Assembly: GCA_004299845.1 (NCBI GenBank)
Contig: CP036201.1
Coordinates: 682,001-746,000 of the forward strand
From: Verrucomicrobia bacterium S94
GTDB taxonomy: Bacteria; Verrucomicrobiota; Kiritimatiellia; Kiritimatiellales; Pontiellaceae
Direction of reading: 5' to 3'
DNA: 64,000 nt
The notes beneath the pieces were generated by a model. The model was not told the DNA's origin. It saw only the letters and a list, made by a program, of their open reading frames with translations, and did not search any database. Position numbers and translations under genes: made by a program. Below, one piece after another: positions 35,992 to 45,300 of the stretch (its first letter is position 1; the number at the start of each line of letters is the position of its first letter).

Positions 35992-37314
35992 ATGGCTGAA
36001 GATCTCCAATGCATCGCAAAAAATAATGTCCGGCGGTTTATTGCATTCCGACTGCTGTTTAATGCTCGATTTTATTATCCGGTTTTTGCAGTGATCTTTC
36101 TCGATTTCGGTCTGACACTGGATCAGTTTGCGATATTGAATGCCATCTGGGCGGTGACGATTATTCTGGCGGAGGTTCCGTCGGGTGCACTTTCGGATCT
36201 GATCGGTCGGAAAAAGCTGCTGATACTGACTTCCGCCCTGATGGTGGCCGAGATGACGGTGTGGGCTTTTGCGCCGAAAGATCATTCAGTCCTGCTGTTC
36301 TGGGTGCTGGCACTGAACCGTATTATCAGCGGTTTGGGGGAGGCCGCCGCCAGTGGATCGGACGAAGCCCTGGTTTATGACAGTCTCGAAGAGGCGGGGA
36401 TGGAGAATCAATGGTCGCATGTACTGGAGTCCGTAATCCGGTGGCGGTCGGCAGCGTTCATGTTTGCGATGATACTCGGCGGGCTGGTTTATGATCCAGT
36501 GATCCTTTCCGGGGTGACCGGACTGGAAATCAGTAAAGCACTGACGATGCGGCTTCCGTTGTATCTTACCTTGTTTACTTCTATTCTCTGCCTGATCAAT
36601 TCCCTGGGATTCTGCGAGTCGAAACGGCCGCATGAAACATCTTCAATATCGGTTGGCGAAGCCTTCCGTCAGACGCTGGCGGCCGGAAAATGGATTATGC
36701 GGACACCGTTTGCTCTGGTGGTTATTCTGGCCGGTGCTTTTCTGGACAGTCTCATTCGAATGTTCATTACGCTGAATTCGGAATATTACCGATTGATTCA
36801 TTATCCTGAATTTGCGCTGGGTCTGATCGGGGCCGGTATGGCACTGCTTAATTTTGTGATTGCACCGATGGCACGAAAGCTGGTGGACCGCCAGTCGCCG
36901 GGAAGGGTATTCAGTGCGGCCAGTGCATTCGGGTTGGCCGGTTTTCTGGGGGTGTCCTTTTTTATTCCATATGCCGGCCTTTTGTTCAGTGTATTGCTGT
37001 TGAGCGGATTTTCGATTGCGACCTTCGCAATGTCGGTTTATCTCAACCGGTTAGCGGATCATTCCATTCGGGCGACGGTACTCAGTTTTAAAGGCATGGC
37101 ATTGAATCTGGGGTATGGTTTTATCGGCGTCGTTTATGCCCGGTTGCTGAACTATCTCGAATCAGCAAAGTCGCTGGAACCGGGGTCTGATGAGCTGTTT
37201 AAGGCCGGCACACAGTATTTTTCGCCCTATTTCCTGATCGGCAGTCTGGCGGTGGTGCTCTTTGTCCGGTTCCGGTATCCGAAAATCAGTGCATTCCGGA
37301 GACCGGCAGACTAG
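35992..37314 (+). CDS. MFS transporter
   Basis: A 440-residue protein with about 12 membrane helices and the loop motif between helices 2 and 3 (GALSDLIGRKKLLILTS). It resembles drug/sugar efflux MFS members with LNRIISGLGEAAASGSDEALVYDSL. The substrate cannot be told. Its position between the NhaC-like gene and a sugar isomerase-like gene hints at sugar or sugar-derivative transport, but an exporter is equally possible. Confidence 0.88.
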   Translation: MAEDLQCIAKNNVRRFIAFRLLFNARFYYPVFAVIFLDFGLTLDQFAILNAIWAVTIILAEVPSGALSDLIGRKKLLILTSALMVAEMTVWAFAPKDHSVLLFWVLALNRIISGLGEAAASGSDEALVYDSLEEAGMENQWSHVLESVIRWRSAAFMFAMILGGLVYDPVILSGVTGLEISKALTMRLPLYLTLFTSILCLINSLGFCESKRPHETSSISVGEAFRQTLAAGKWIMRTPFALVVILAGAFLDSLIRMFITLNSEYYRLIHYPEFALGLIGAGMALLNFVIAPMARKLVDRQSPGRVFSAASAFGLAGFLGVSFFIPYAGLLFSVLLLSGFSIATFAMSVYLNRLADHSIRATVLSFKGMALNLGYGFIGVVYARLLNYLESAKSLEPGSDELFKAGTQYFSPYFLIGSLAVVLFVRFRYPKISAFRRPAD

Positions 37315-37436
37315 GGGACTGAAGGAGATGCGGTTTGACCGGTGAAACATTCTAAATCTGAAATTTGATCATCTTATCGGGGTTTTAATTGGGTGTATGA
37401 TTGGTATAACTGCACTCGTTAACAGGAGTTTGAATA

Positions 37437-38249
37437 ATGAAAATCAGTTATTTCTGTCCGATCTGGGGCAGTGATGAAATGCCGTTTGAGCAGTTTTGTG
37501 ACAAGGTGCTGGAAGCCGGATTTGACGGCATTGAGCTTTCATATGATATGGGGGACGAAAAACAGCGCGAGCAGCGGGTTGAAGCCATGAAAAGCCGTGG
37601 GATTCCGCATGTCGGACAGCATTGGCAGACGATCAATCCCGATGTGGATGAGCATATTGAGGAGTATAAAAAACAGCTGGAATGGATCATCGGGACCGAG
37701 CCGCTTTATATCAATTCACAGACCGGGCGCGACTGGTTCAGCTTTGAAGACAACCGGCGGATCCTCGCAGCGGCCAAAGCTCTCAGTGCATCTTCCGGTG
37801 TTAAAATCATCCATGAAACGCATCGCGGTAAATTTTCCTATGCCGCCGCCGTTACCCGCCGTTTTCTGGAGGCCGATCCGGAGTTGCGGATCAATTTCGA
37901 TGCGTCGCACTGGTGCTGTGTTTCAGAATCACTGCTGGAGGATCAGCAGGACAGTGTTGAACTGGCGATCAGCCGTGCGGATCATATTCACGCCCGTATC
38001 GGATTTCAGGAAGGACCGCAGGTATCCGATCCGCGTGCCCCGGAATTTTCCGATGCGCTGCATGCACATCTTGTGTGGTGGGATCAGATTGTGGAACGTA
38101 AAAAAGCCGCCAACGAGGATCTCATCATCTGTTCGGAATTCGGTCCGTGGCCCTATATTCCGTCGGTGCCGTACACGCTGCAGCCGCTGTGTGATCAATG
38201 GGAAACCAATGTTCATATGATGAATCTGCTGCGGGAACGCTACGACTGA
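37437..38249 (+). CDS. Sugar phosphate isomerase/epimerase-like TIM barrel protein
   Basis: A 270-residue AP endonuclease-2/xylose isomerase-like barrel. The N-terminus is ISYFCPIWGSDEMPFEQFCDKVLEAGFDGIELSYD. Metal-ligand candidates follow along the barrel: GQHWQT, HETHRG, NFDASHWC, HIHARIG and SEFGP. Family members isomerise or epimerise sugars and inositols. AGGAG lies 9 nt before the ATG. A role in processing an unusual sugar from the galactan locus is inference. Confidence 0.88.
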   Translation: MKISYFCPIWGSDEMPFEQFCDKVLEAGFDGIELSYDMGDEKQREQRVEAMKSRGIPHVGQHWQTINPDVDEHIEEYKKQLEWIIGTEPLYINSQTGRDWFSFEDNRRILAAAKALSASSGVKIIHETHRGKFSYAAAVTRRFLEADPELRINFDASHWCCVSESLLEDQQDSVELAISRADHIHARIGFQEGPQVSDPRAPEFSDALHAHLVWWDQIVERKKAANEDLIICSEFGPWPYIPSVPYTLQPLCDQWETNVHMMNLLRERYD

Positions 38250-38265
38250 AGCGTTCAATACCGCA

Positions 38266-38406
38266 ATGGAATTTCCGGAGGATGCACGGCTCCCGGAGCG
38301 GCATCCTCTGAATTGGAAAAGAAAAACCGCCGCCGGGGCCGTTTTGATTACGACCATCGGTGCGGCGGTGATCGGACTCCTGGTTTTTTGTTCCGTATAT
38401 TATTGA
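38266..38406 (+). CDS. Tiny single-pass membrane protein (46 residues)
   Basis: An open frame of 46 codons: a charged N-terminus (EFPEDARLPERHPLNWKRK), then one hydrophobic helix (AGAVLITTIGAAVIGLLVF) ending at the C-terminus. It starts 17 nt after the sugar isomerase-like gene, and its last 7 nt overlap the 3' end of the convergent lambda-carrageenase-like gene. The positive-inside pattern is that of a real membrane protein, but there is no clear ribosome-binding site and a hairpin (38278-38308) lies within it. Confidence 0.4.
   Translation: MEFPEDARLPERHPLNWKRKTAAGAVLITTIGAAVIGLLVFCSVYY
38278..38308. other. GC-rich hairpin without T tract
   Basis: GAGGATGC pairs with GCATCCTC and encloses a second GCTCC/GGAGC helix. 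It lies between convergent genes and could slow or end transcription from either side. Confidence 0.5.
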
Positions 38407-41207
38407 ACGAACGGCTGCTTCAGTTCCACATCGATGAAACGAAACATACCGGTAGGAATATGCACGTTTACGGTTCCGGAATCAGAGCACTCGAACGTTT
38501 CGCCACTGAGCAGATCGGTCATTGTTAAGACATCCACTCCCTGGAATTTTACGACGGCGGTTTTGGCCGAAGGGTTGATGTAGCCGCTGTCGAGAAGGGT
38601 GAGACGAATATGATTCGGCGCAGACTGCGCGGTCACCCAGGAAACACCGCCCCGGACAGTGACCGGAAGATTGCGGGCGGCTTCCTGAATATCAGCTTCG
38701 ATGGTTTTATAATATTCATCGGCTTTGAAGACCTGGGTCCCGTCGGCAGAATAATAATTGCGGCCGTCAGTAATGTATTCTTTCAGAATGTTTTTATACA
38801 TCGGGTGCATGTGATCCGTCAGTTTGCCGCGCGGTGCATTGGAATCGGCGAATACACCGGACTGGGGCGGGGTGATCATAACCACGCCGTTTTCAAAGGG
38901 CGGAAGAAAGTTGAGGCGGCGATCGCGGACACCGGCGGCGTAGCGGGAATAATCCCATTCCACAACGGGCGCGCCCGGCCATGAACCGTTCAGACGCTGG
39001 AAAACCATCGGGTTGGCCTCTTCGTCGGCCTGATCGAAAAAAGTCATCCATTTGACATTGTTTCCGTAATTGATGAAGCGTTCATCGGGATCCTTCATGC
39101 TGAGGTGCACCGGGTTCAGGCTGATGAGTTCATCGCGCTGCGGTACGTAGAGCGCTCCTTTGGCAATCAGTTCCCAGAGTATCGACATATAGTCCTGATC
39201 GACCGCGAAGTTGTTGATGTAGGTTGCGCCGCAGGAAATGTTGTAGATCATCTGCCGCAGGAAATGGTTCGGCAGCATCTGGTGGGAATGCTGGCGTGTG
39301 CGGTCGAAGCTGGTATTGTCACGTGCGCAACGTGCGCCCCACTGGTCGACGGATCCGGCCGACCAGATTCCGAGACGGGAGGCCACACTCTGCTCCATGG
39401 TTTTATCAGTGGTTTCTTCAAGCGCCGGAATAAAGACATCGGCATATTCACCGGAGATGAGTCCCGCCCAGAAAGGCAGGTAGACAATACCGTTCCAGAA
39501 GGCGTGTTTGGTGCGCACAAATATTTTTGCTGCACCGGTTTTTTGCGCATAAGCCGCCATGGGGTAGAAATGATTTTCCATAACCCAGGCAAAGGCGGCA
39601 TCGTGCTGTTCAAGTTCCGGATAAATCGTGACGACTTTTTTTTCGTGTTTTTCTGCGTAGTCGAAAACATTTTTCTGCGTTTGCAGACTGGTCTGAAAGG
39701 GATCATTTCCGTGTCCGCCCCAATAGGCAATGCCGGGGACGCCGTCGAAACAGTCGATCAGCTCTTTGGTCATTTCCTTTTCGCTGAAGACATATTTTTT
39801 CCGCCGGTCCCGTTTTTTCTGATAGTCCGGATGGAAGCCGGAGCGGTCCACATTTTCAACACGCGGGAGATGTTTTCCGCCGAGAAAAACCGGACTTGAA
39901 TATCCCGCTTTTTCAATGATTTCAATATACGGGCCGCCGCTGCCCTTGCGGCTTTCTGTCATGAACGTGACCACAGGACGGTCTGTTTCCCAGTCCGGTT
40001 TTTTGAAAGATTTCAGCTGTTGGCGTGCCTGTGCGGTTTTTTCAATCATTTCGCGGATATTCCCGGGCGGCATCAGGTTTTCGTACGCGGTTTTCCAGTC
40101 GCTGGAATCGAGGTTGATGATATGGACGCAGCTTCCTCCGCTCTGAGCACTGGCGAGTATGATCAGATTTTTATCCGACGGTTTCCACATATCGTTATAG
40201 GCAAAGCGGTTTACAAGCACTTCCGTTTTTTCCGGATCAGCCTTGAGGTCGGTCGGCAGCAGAAGAACACGCGAGCCGAAGAGAACAAACAGTTTGTTTT
40301 CCTTTCCGTCTTTGATCTGCTCGGGCTGTGCAACGCGGTAACCGAATCCATCGATCTGGCGGCGGAGCCGGGCAATCCGGAAGGTGGTGTTTTCCGCAGT
40401 GTCGATGTCGAAGCTGCTGACGTGTGCATCCTGAATCATCGAGGTGGCGCCATAAATAATCTCATCATCACCGTCACCATTGAGATCGGCAATTTTAAGG
40501 TCGCCCACTCCGCCGGCCGATTTTTTGATGCGATTGAACGGTTTTTCTTCCAGCGGTTCAAAACAATAGAAATGGCCTCCCGCACTGTTGCTCCAGATGA
40601 CACCGTGTACGATGAGCACTTCGGAACCGTCTTTGCGTTTCATCGGGCGGATAAAGTTGGTGACGTGTTTGAAATCCTCCGGTCGGGATTTGTAGGATTT
40701 ACCCCAGGGTTTTTCTTTTGAATAAACCCTGGAATCAATGGTTTTAATCAGTTCGCCCTCTGCCGTGAGATAGTAGAGGTTCATATCATATCCGCCACAG
40801 ACGACATACGGAGTGTTGTCTTTGTGGATGACTGTAACGGCATTCATCGGTGCATCGGAAGGTTTGAACGACCACATTAATTGACCATTGGAATCCAGAC
40901 AGTAGATTGAGCCGTCGGCATTGGCCGTGAGGATTTCATCGGACCGGTCGCCGGTGATGTCGGCACACCAGACATCGCGGTTCATAAAACCGGAGAGTTT
41001 GTTTTTCCATCCAATGGTCCCTTTCGGAGAGATGGCCAGAACGGTGCCGTCGTAATCGCTGGCGACAATATAGGTTGTTCCGTTTTTCTGTGCCGTCCGA
41101 ACTTTTGAAACGGTATGACCGGTTTCAATGCTGGTGATTGCCGAGGCAAGCGCGGCACCCGTTGTAATCACCAGTACTGCTGTTAAAACGCATTTCTTGC
41201 TGATCAT
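38400..41207 (-). CDS. Secreted beta-propeller glycoside hydrolase, lambda-carrageenase (GH150) candidate
   Basis: A 935-residue protein with a signal peptide (ISKKCVLTAVLVITTGAALASA). Residues about 25-380 form a predicted beta-propeller with FG-GAP-like turns (DITGDRSDEILTANADG, ADLNGDGDDEIIYG). A second module of about 500 residues contains GIAYWGGHGNDPF, DNTSFDRTRQHSH, LPNHFLRQMIYN and GALYVPQRDELISLNPVHLS. The length and the propeller-plus-second-module layout are those reported for Pseudoalteromonas lambda-carrageenase, and the surrounding galactan genes agree. Family assignment is from memory of that layout, not alignment. A paralog lies directly upstream on the same strand. Confidence 0.6.
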   Translation of the reverse strand: MISKKCVLTAVLVITTGAALASAITSIETGHTVSKVRTAQKNGTTYIVASDYDGTVLAISPKGTIGWKNKLSGFMNRDVWCADITGDRSDEILTANADGSIYCLDSNGQLMWSFKPSDAPMNAVTVIHKDNTPYVVCGGYDMNLYYLTAEGELIKTIDSRVYSKEKPWGKSYKSRPEDFKHVTNFIRPMKRKDGSEVLIVHGVIWSNSAGGHFYCFEPLEEKPFNRIKKSAGGVGDLKIADLNGDGDDEIIYGATSMIQDAHVSSFDIDTAENTTFRIARLRRQIDGFGYRVAQPEQIKDGKENKLFVLFGSRVLLLPTDLKADPEKTEVLVNRFAYNDMWKPSDKNLIILASAQSGGSCVHIINLDSSDWKTAYENLMPPGNIREMIEKTAQARQQLKSFKKPDWETDRPVVTFMTESRKGSGGPYIEIIEKAGYSSPVFLGGKHLPRVENVDRSGFHPDYQKKRDRRKKYVFSEKEMTKELIDCFDGVPGIAYWGGHGNDPFQTSLQTQKNVFDYAEKHEKKVVTIYPELEQHDAAFAWVMENHFYPMAAYAQKTGAAKIFVRTKHAFWNGIVYLPFWAGLISGEYADVFIPALEETTDKTMEQSVASRLGIWSAGSVDQWGARCARDNTSFDRTRQHSHQMLPNHFLRQMIYNISCGATYINNFAVDQDYMSILWELIAKGALYVPQRDELISLNPVHLSMKDPDERFINYGNNVKWMTFFDQADEEANPMVFQRLNGSWPGAPVVEWDYSRYAAGVRDRRLNFLPPFENGVVMITPPQSGVFADSNAPRGKLTDHMHPMYKNILKEYITDGRNYYSADGTQVFKADEYYKTIEADIQEAARNLPVTVRGGVSWVTAQSAPNHIRLTLLDSGYINPSAKTAVVKFQGVDVLTMTDLLSGETFECSDSGTVNVHIPTGMFRFIDVELKQPFVQ

Positions 41208-41286
41208 CAGATAATCCCCGTTGTTTGCGCAAGAGACGCAATATAACAGAGGCTTTGGACGCAATGGGTATACGCTTCTGCGTTTA

Positions 41287-41305
41287 GTTTATATGCAATT
41301 TTGCC
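41287..41305 (-). promoter_or_regulatory. Candidate galactan-regulon operator (site 1)
   Basis: GGCAAAATTGCATATAAAC on the minus strand, 80-98 nt before the start of the 38400-41207 gene. Close to site 4 at 55843. Confidence 0.4.
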
Positions 41306-41343
41306 ACAAGAAAGGCGCAACTCATTGTTGCGCCTTTCTTGTG
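41305..41343. terminator. Intrinsic terminator after PEP-CTERM gene
   Basis: A perfect 17-bp stem: CACAAGAAAGGCGCAAC with its complement, loop TCATT. It contains internal A/T tracts (GAAAGG, CCTTTC) and separates the PEP-CTERM gene from the downstream enzyme gene on the minus strand. Confidence 0.85.
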
Positions 41344-41360
41344 AAAATTGGCTTGGTTAT

Positions 41361-42176
41361 TTACATCATGAATCTGCGGCGGACAAACAGGAGACCGATT
41401 CCGACAGCTGAAACCATTCCCATTGTGGCCGGTTCCGGAACGGCTATGACTTCAAAGGAGGTTATAACGCGATCCGTGAGACCATGGACCGATTCGGCAC
41501 GCGATGAGCTGAATCCGCCATACAGGCTGGTTGCAGTAAAGAGATCTTCGGATGTTGTGATTCCGGTATCGGATATGCTTCCGATAACGCTGTCGGTGGT
41601 CTCATTATAAAGAGAGACCGTGTAGGACCAGTCATTTGAACTGGCCCCCGCAACCAGGTTGAGGGAAAACGTAATGGAATCACTGGTCGTGTCGCCGATG
41701 TCATCCAGACCAAACAGGGTGTCGGAAAATGTCGCGCTGCCCAAGTCGACGTCGAGGTCACTCTTAATCCCGAGTTTGTAGTTGTCGGTACCCAATCGGT
41801 TCAGATAAGCACGTATTGCGCTACTGCCATTTAGAGTATCGTTGATGATTAGGCTGAACGCATCATTGTTGCCAGTCGGGGCATTTTCAGTCCACGAAAT
41901 GGTCTGAGATACCGTGAAATCGTTATTGCCTGAATCGGCCCTCAGGTTTTCGCGGAATATCCCGTATTTCCATTGATCCGTTCCCGTGGCTAATATGACT
42001 GATCCGCCATCGGTTGGGTCGACTGTATTTCCGTTGGCATTCCAGGTGCTGCCACCGGCGGCTCCCTGCTCGTCCAATGCGCCGGCTGTATAGCCGGCTT
42101 CGTCAAAGCTCACTAGAGTTGCCTGTGCGTTGAAGACCGCGGCAATCACCGTGAGTCCAAGTATCCGGTTTTTCAT
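41361..42176 (-). CDS. PEP-CTERM secreted protein
   Basis: A 271-residue protein. It has a signal peptide (ILGLTVIAAVFNAQA), one beta-sandwich-like domain and a sorting tail (VPEPATMGMVSAVGIGLLF then RRRFMM). The start at 42176 has AAAGGAG 6 nt upstream. Its domain (SDSITFSLNLVAGASSNDWSYT, GSISDTGI, LYGGFSS) is related to the N-terminal domain of the 46502-48946 protein, which lacks the PEP tail. It lies between the two lambda-carrageenase-like genes, so a role in carbohydrate binding or cell-surface display is plausible. Confidence 0.88.
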   Translation of the reverse strand: MKNRILGLTVIAAVFNAQATLVSFDEAGYTAGALDEQGAAGGSTWNANGNTVDPTDGGSVILATGTDQWKYGIFRENLRADSGNNDFTVSQTISWTENAPTGNNDAFSLIINDTLNGSSAIRAYLNRLGTDNYKLGIKSDLDVDLGSATFSDTLFGLDDIGDTTSDSITFSLNLVAGASSNDWSYTVSLYNETTDSVIGSISDTGITTSEDLFTATSLYGGFSSSRAESVHGLTDRVITSFEVIAVPEPATMGMVSAVGIGLLFVRRRFMM

Positions 42177-42313
42177 ATTATGCTCCTTTTTTGCTTTCTG
42201 CATCATTACATGTAGCTTGAATACGAGTCATGCTGATGAAAACCGGATGATTGCGAAATATACATAACGGCCAATGATATATGAAATATTGTCAGCACCT
42301 CTTTTTGAGGGGA

Positions 42314-45300
42314 TTATGGTTGGGTGATTTGAAGCCGGAAAAAGAGATTTTCTTTTGCTGAGCCGTCGAGAGTTTTTTCGGCAAGATCATAGGCGGGATT
42401 GGTGGTGGCTGAACTCGAATAGGAAGACCAGTTGGAGAGCCAAGGTCCGGAAACAAGGTTGGTGGTCCATTCCTGAATGTAGCTGACCCCGGGGTTGGTA
42501 TGGACGAGCTGAGGATGTGCAAAGCCCATGGTGTTGTCGGGATAAAAATTTATCCAGGGTTTCGGCGGGGTGGAGCCGGGATCGTTCGGATCGCCGCCGA
42601 GGGCATATTCCATCTGATCAGACACGCCGTCGCTGTCGGTATCCGACCACGAATTTCCGGGCAAACCGTTGGTGCTGGAAAATTCGCCCCAGCCGTTATC
42701 GGGGAAAAAAGGTTCGTTCAGTTCAATGTCGATGAAACGCCAGAGGCCCAGTGGTACATCGATGGTGGCGGAGTTATCGGAAACGGGAAAAGCGGTTCCG
42801 TCCATGATGTCACTTACCGCAACAGGGGAAACCGTGTTGAACGTAACCGTTGCCTGTCGGTCTTTGGGGTTGAGGTAACCGCTGTCCACCAGCGTAAGGC
42901 GCAGGTGGGTGGGGGCGGTTTGGGCGACAACCCAGGCGACGTTTCCGGACACGGTTACAGGTAGTTTTGCGGCACTGTTCGTGATGGCATTGGCGACAGT
43001 GATGTAGAAGGTATCTGCTGCGTAGGTTGCGGCTCCGTCGCTGGAAATATAGTGCCGTCCGTTGCTGATGAATTCCTGCATGATGTTTTTATACATGGGG
43101 TGCAGGTGATCGGTCATTTTTCCGCGTGCGGCGTTGGTGTTTGCAAACATGCCGTCCTGTACCGGCGTTACCAGTACGATTCCGTTCGGATAGGGCGGAA
43201 TAAAGTTCTGGCGCCGGTCTATTACGCCGGCGGCATAGCGTGAGAAATCCCATTCCGTGTTCGGTGCGGCGGGCCAGGTTCCGTTCATACGACTGAAAAC
43301 AAACGGATTATTCTCTTCAAAGGATTGATCGTAGAAAGTGGTCCATTTGTTATTTTCACCGTCTTCAAGGTAGTGTTCATCGGGGTCATGCATGCTCAGA
43401 TGTACCGGAGAGAAGCTGACAATCTCTTCCCGTTTCGGAATGTAAAGAGCGCCTTTGGCGATGAGTTCCCAGGCGAGGCTCAGGTAGTCGGCATCCACGT
43501 ACGTAATGTTGAGCATGGTTGCTCCGCCGGCCAGGTTGTAAACCATATTCCGCAGGAAGTGGTTCGGCAGGCGCTGATAGGAGTGCTGGCGCTGGCGGTC
43601 GAAGCTCGGGTTGTCGCGGGAGCAGCGCATGCCCCAGGTATCGAGTGCGCCGCTGGCCCACAGTCCCATACGTCCGGCAACACTCAGCTCACAGGTTTTG
43701 TCCGAGGTCTCTTCCAGTAGTGAGGTGAAGGCTTCGGCAAATTCGCCGTTGCGCATACGTTCCCAGGCGGGAAGATATACAGCACCCTGCCAGAAGATGT
43801 TTTTATTGCGGATAAAGATATGGGCGTTGTTGGTCCGGGCATATTCCGCAAGCGGATAGAAACGGTCTTCCATCACCATTTCAAACGCGTCGGACGAACC
43901 ATTCATTTCCGGCCAGATCAGGCAGGTTTTTTCGCCGTTCTGCAGATCAATGATGCCTTTAAGGGTGTCCAGACTGTAATAATAGGGATCGTTGCCATGA
44001 CCGCCCCACATGGCGATTCCTTCGCCGCCGTCATCTTCAGTCGCCACCTGACCGAGAATCCAGGATTCGGTTTTGGTATAACTCCGGCGGCCGTCGCGTT
44101 TATCGCGATATTCCGGATTTGAGGCCAGCACGGTATCGCGGTCCCAGTCGTCGGGATCCTGCGCATAGCTGTCCCAGTAATAGTTCATAAACACCGGTGT
44201 GTCGGAATAGCTCATGATATCCTGAGCCACCGGGTGGGACGGGTTTGCGGCCGTCAGAACGACCTCCACCGGGTCACGTTCCCATGCCGGTTTGGTAAAG
44301 GTTTCCAGCAACGTTTTTATCTGATCCGTGTTGGCAATGATGGAGGCGATTTTTCCGGGGGGTTCGAGTGCTTCAAAATCGGAATGCCAATCGGGATGCT
44401 GGGGGTCGATAATATGAATGCAGCTCCCGCCACTTTGCGCCGAGGCAAGCAGGATTTTGCCGGAAGAAGAATCCTGCCAGAGATCATTGAAGGCATAGGA
44501 GCACTGATAGTTTACGGCCGAGCTGACCAGATTGCTGTCGCCACTCGGAGCTGCATCCAGCAGTGTCGCTCCGCACAGAACAAAAATTTTATTTTCGTTT
44601 CCGTCCGGATAGTAGACCGCCTGGGTCACCCGGTAACCGGTATCCTGCTTATTGCCTGTAAGAATCCAGCTCCGTTCTTCGAGAGTTGCCGGATTAAAAT
44701 GAACAATCTGGTCATCGTTCAGTCCTGACGATCCCATCAGCACTTCGAAATTTCCATCACCGTCCTCATCGACAATCTGCATATCGCCCAGCACTTTCGG
44801 CCCACCGATATCGTGGGTGAGGTAGGGGAGATCGGCCAGCGGTTCAAAGAAGTAAAGTTCGCCATTTACCTGCATGGCATTACAGGAACCGTGCACCACC
44901 AGTTTTTCACTGCCGTCGTTTTGGGGCAGTGGACGGAGAAAAGTGGCGTTATGCAGATTATCGGGCGGCGCGTTGTCGCCCCAGGGGTTGGAAATGGAAT
45001 AGGTTTCGGAATAGATCGATTTAACCGGTGTGCCGGCGGCATCGAGATAGCGGATATATTTATCGTAAGCACCGCAGACCACATAAGGGGTTCCATTGGA
45101 ATGGACCGTGCATACCGTGTACATCGGGGGAAGGTGCCCGCTGTTGTTCGGGGTATAGTTCCAGAGGTTGGAACCGGTCGCGCTGTTTACGCAATAAACA
45201 AGACCGTCGGCACTGGCCGCCAGAATTTCATCGGATCCGTCACCGGTGAGATCATCGCACCAGAGATCGTGATTCATGTAACCCGAGAGATGGTTGGTCC

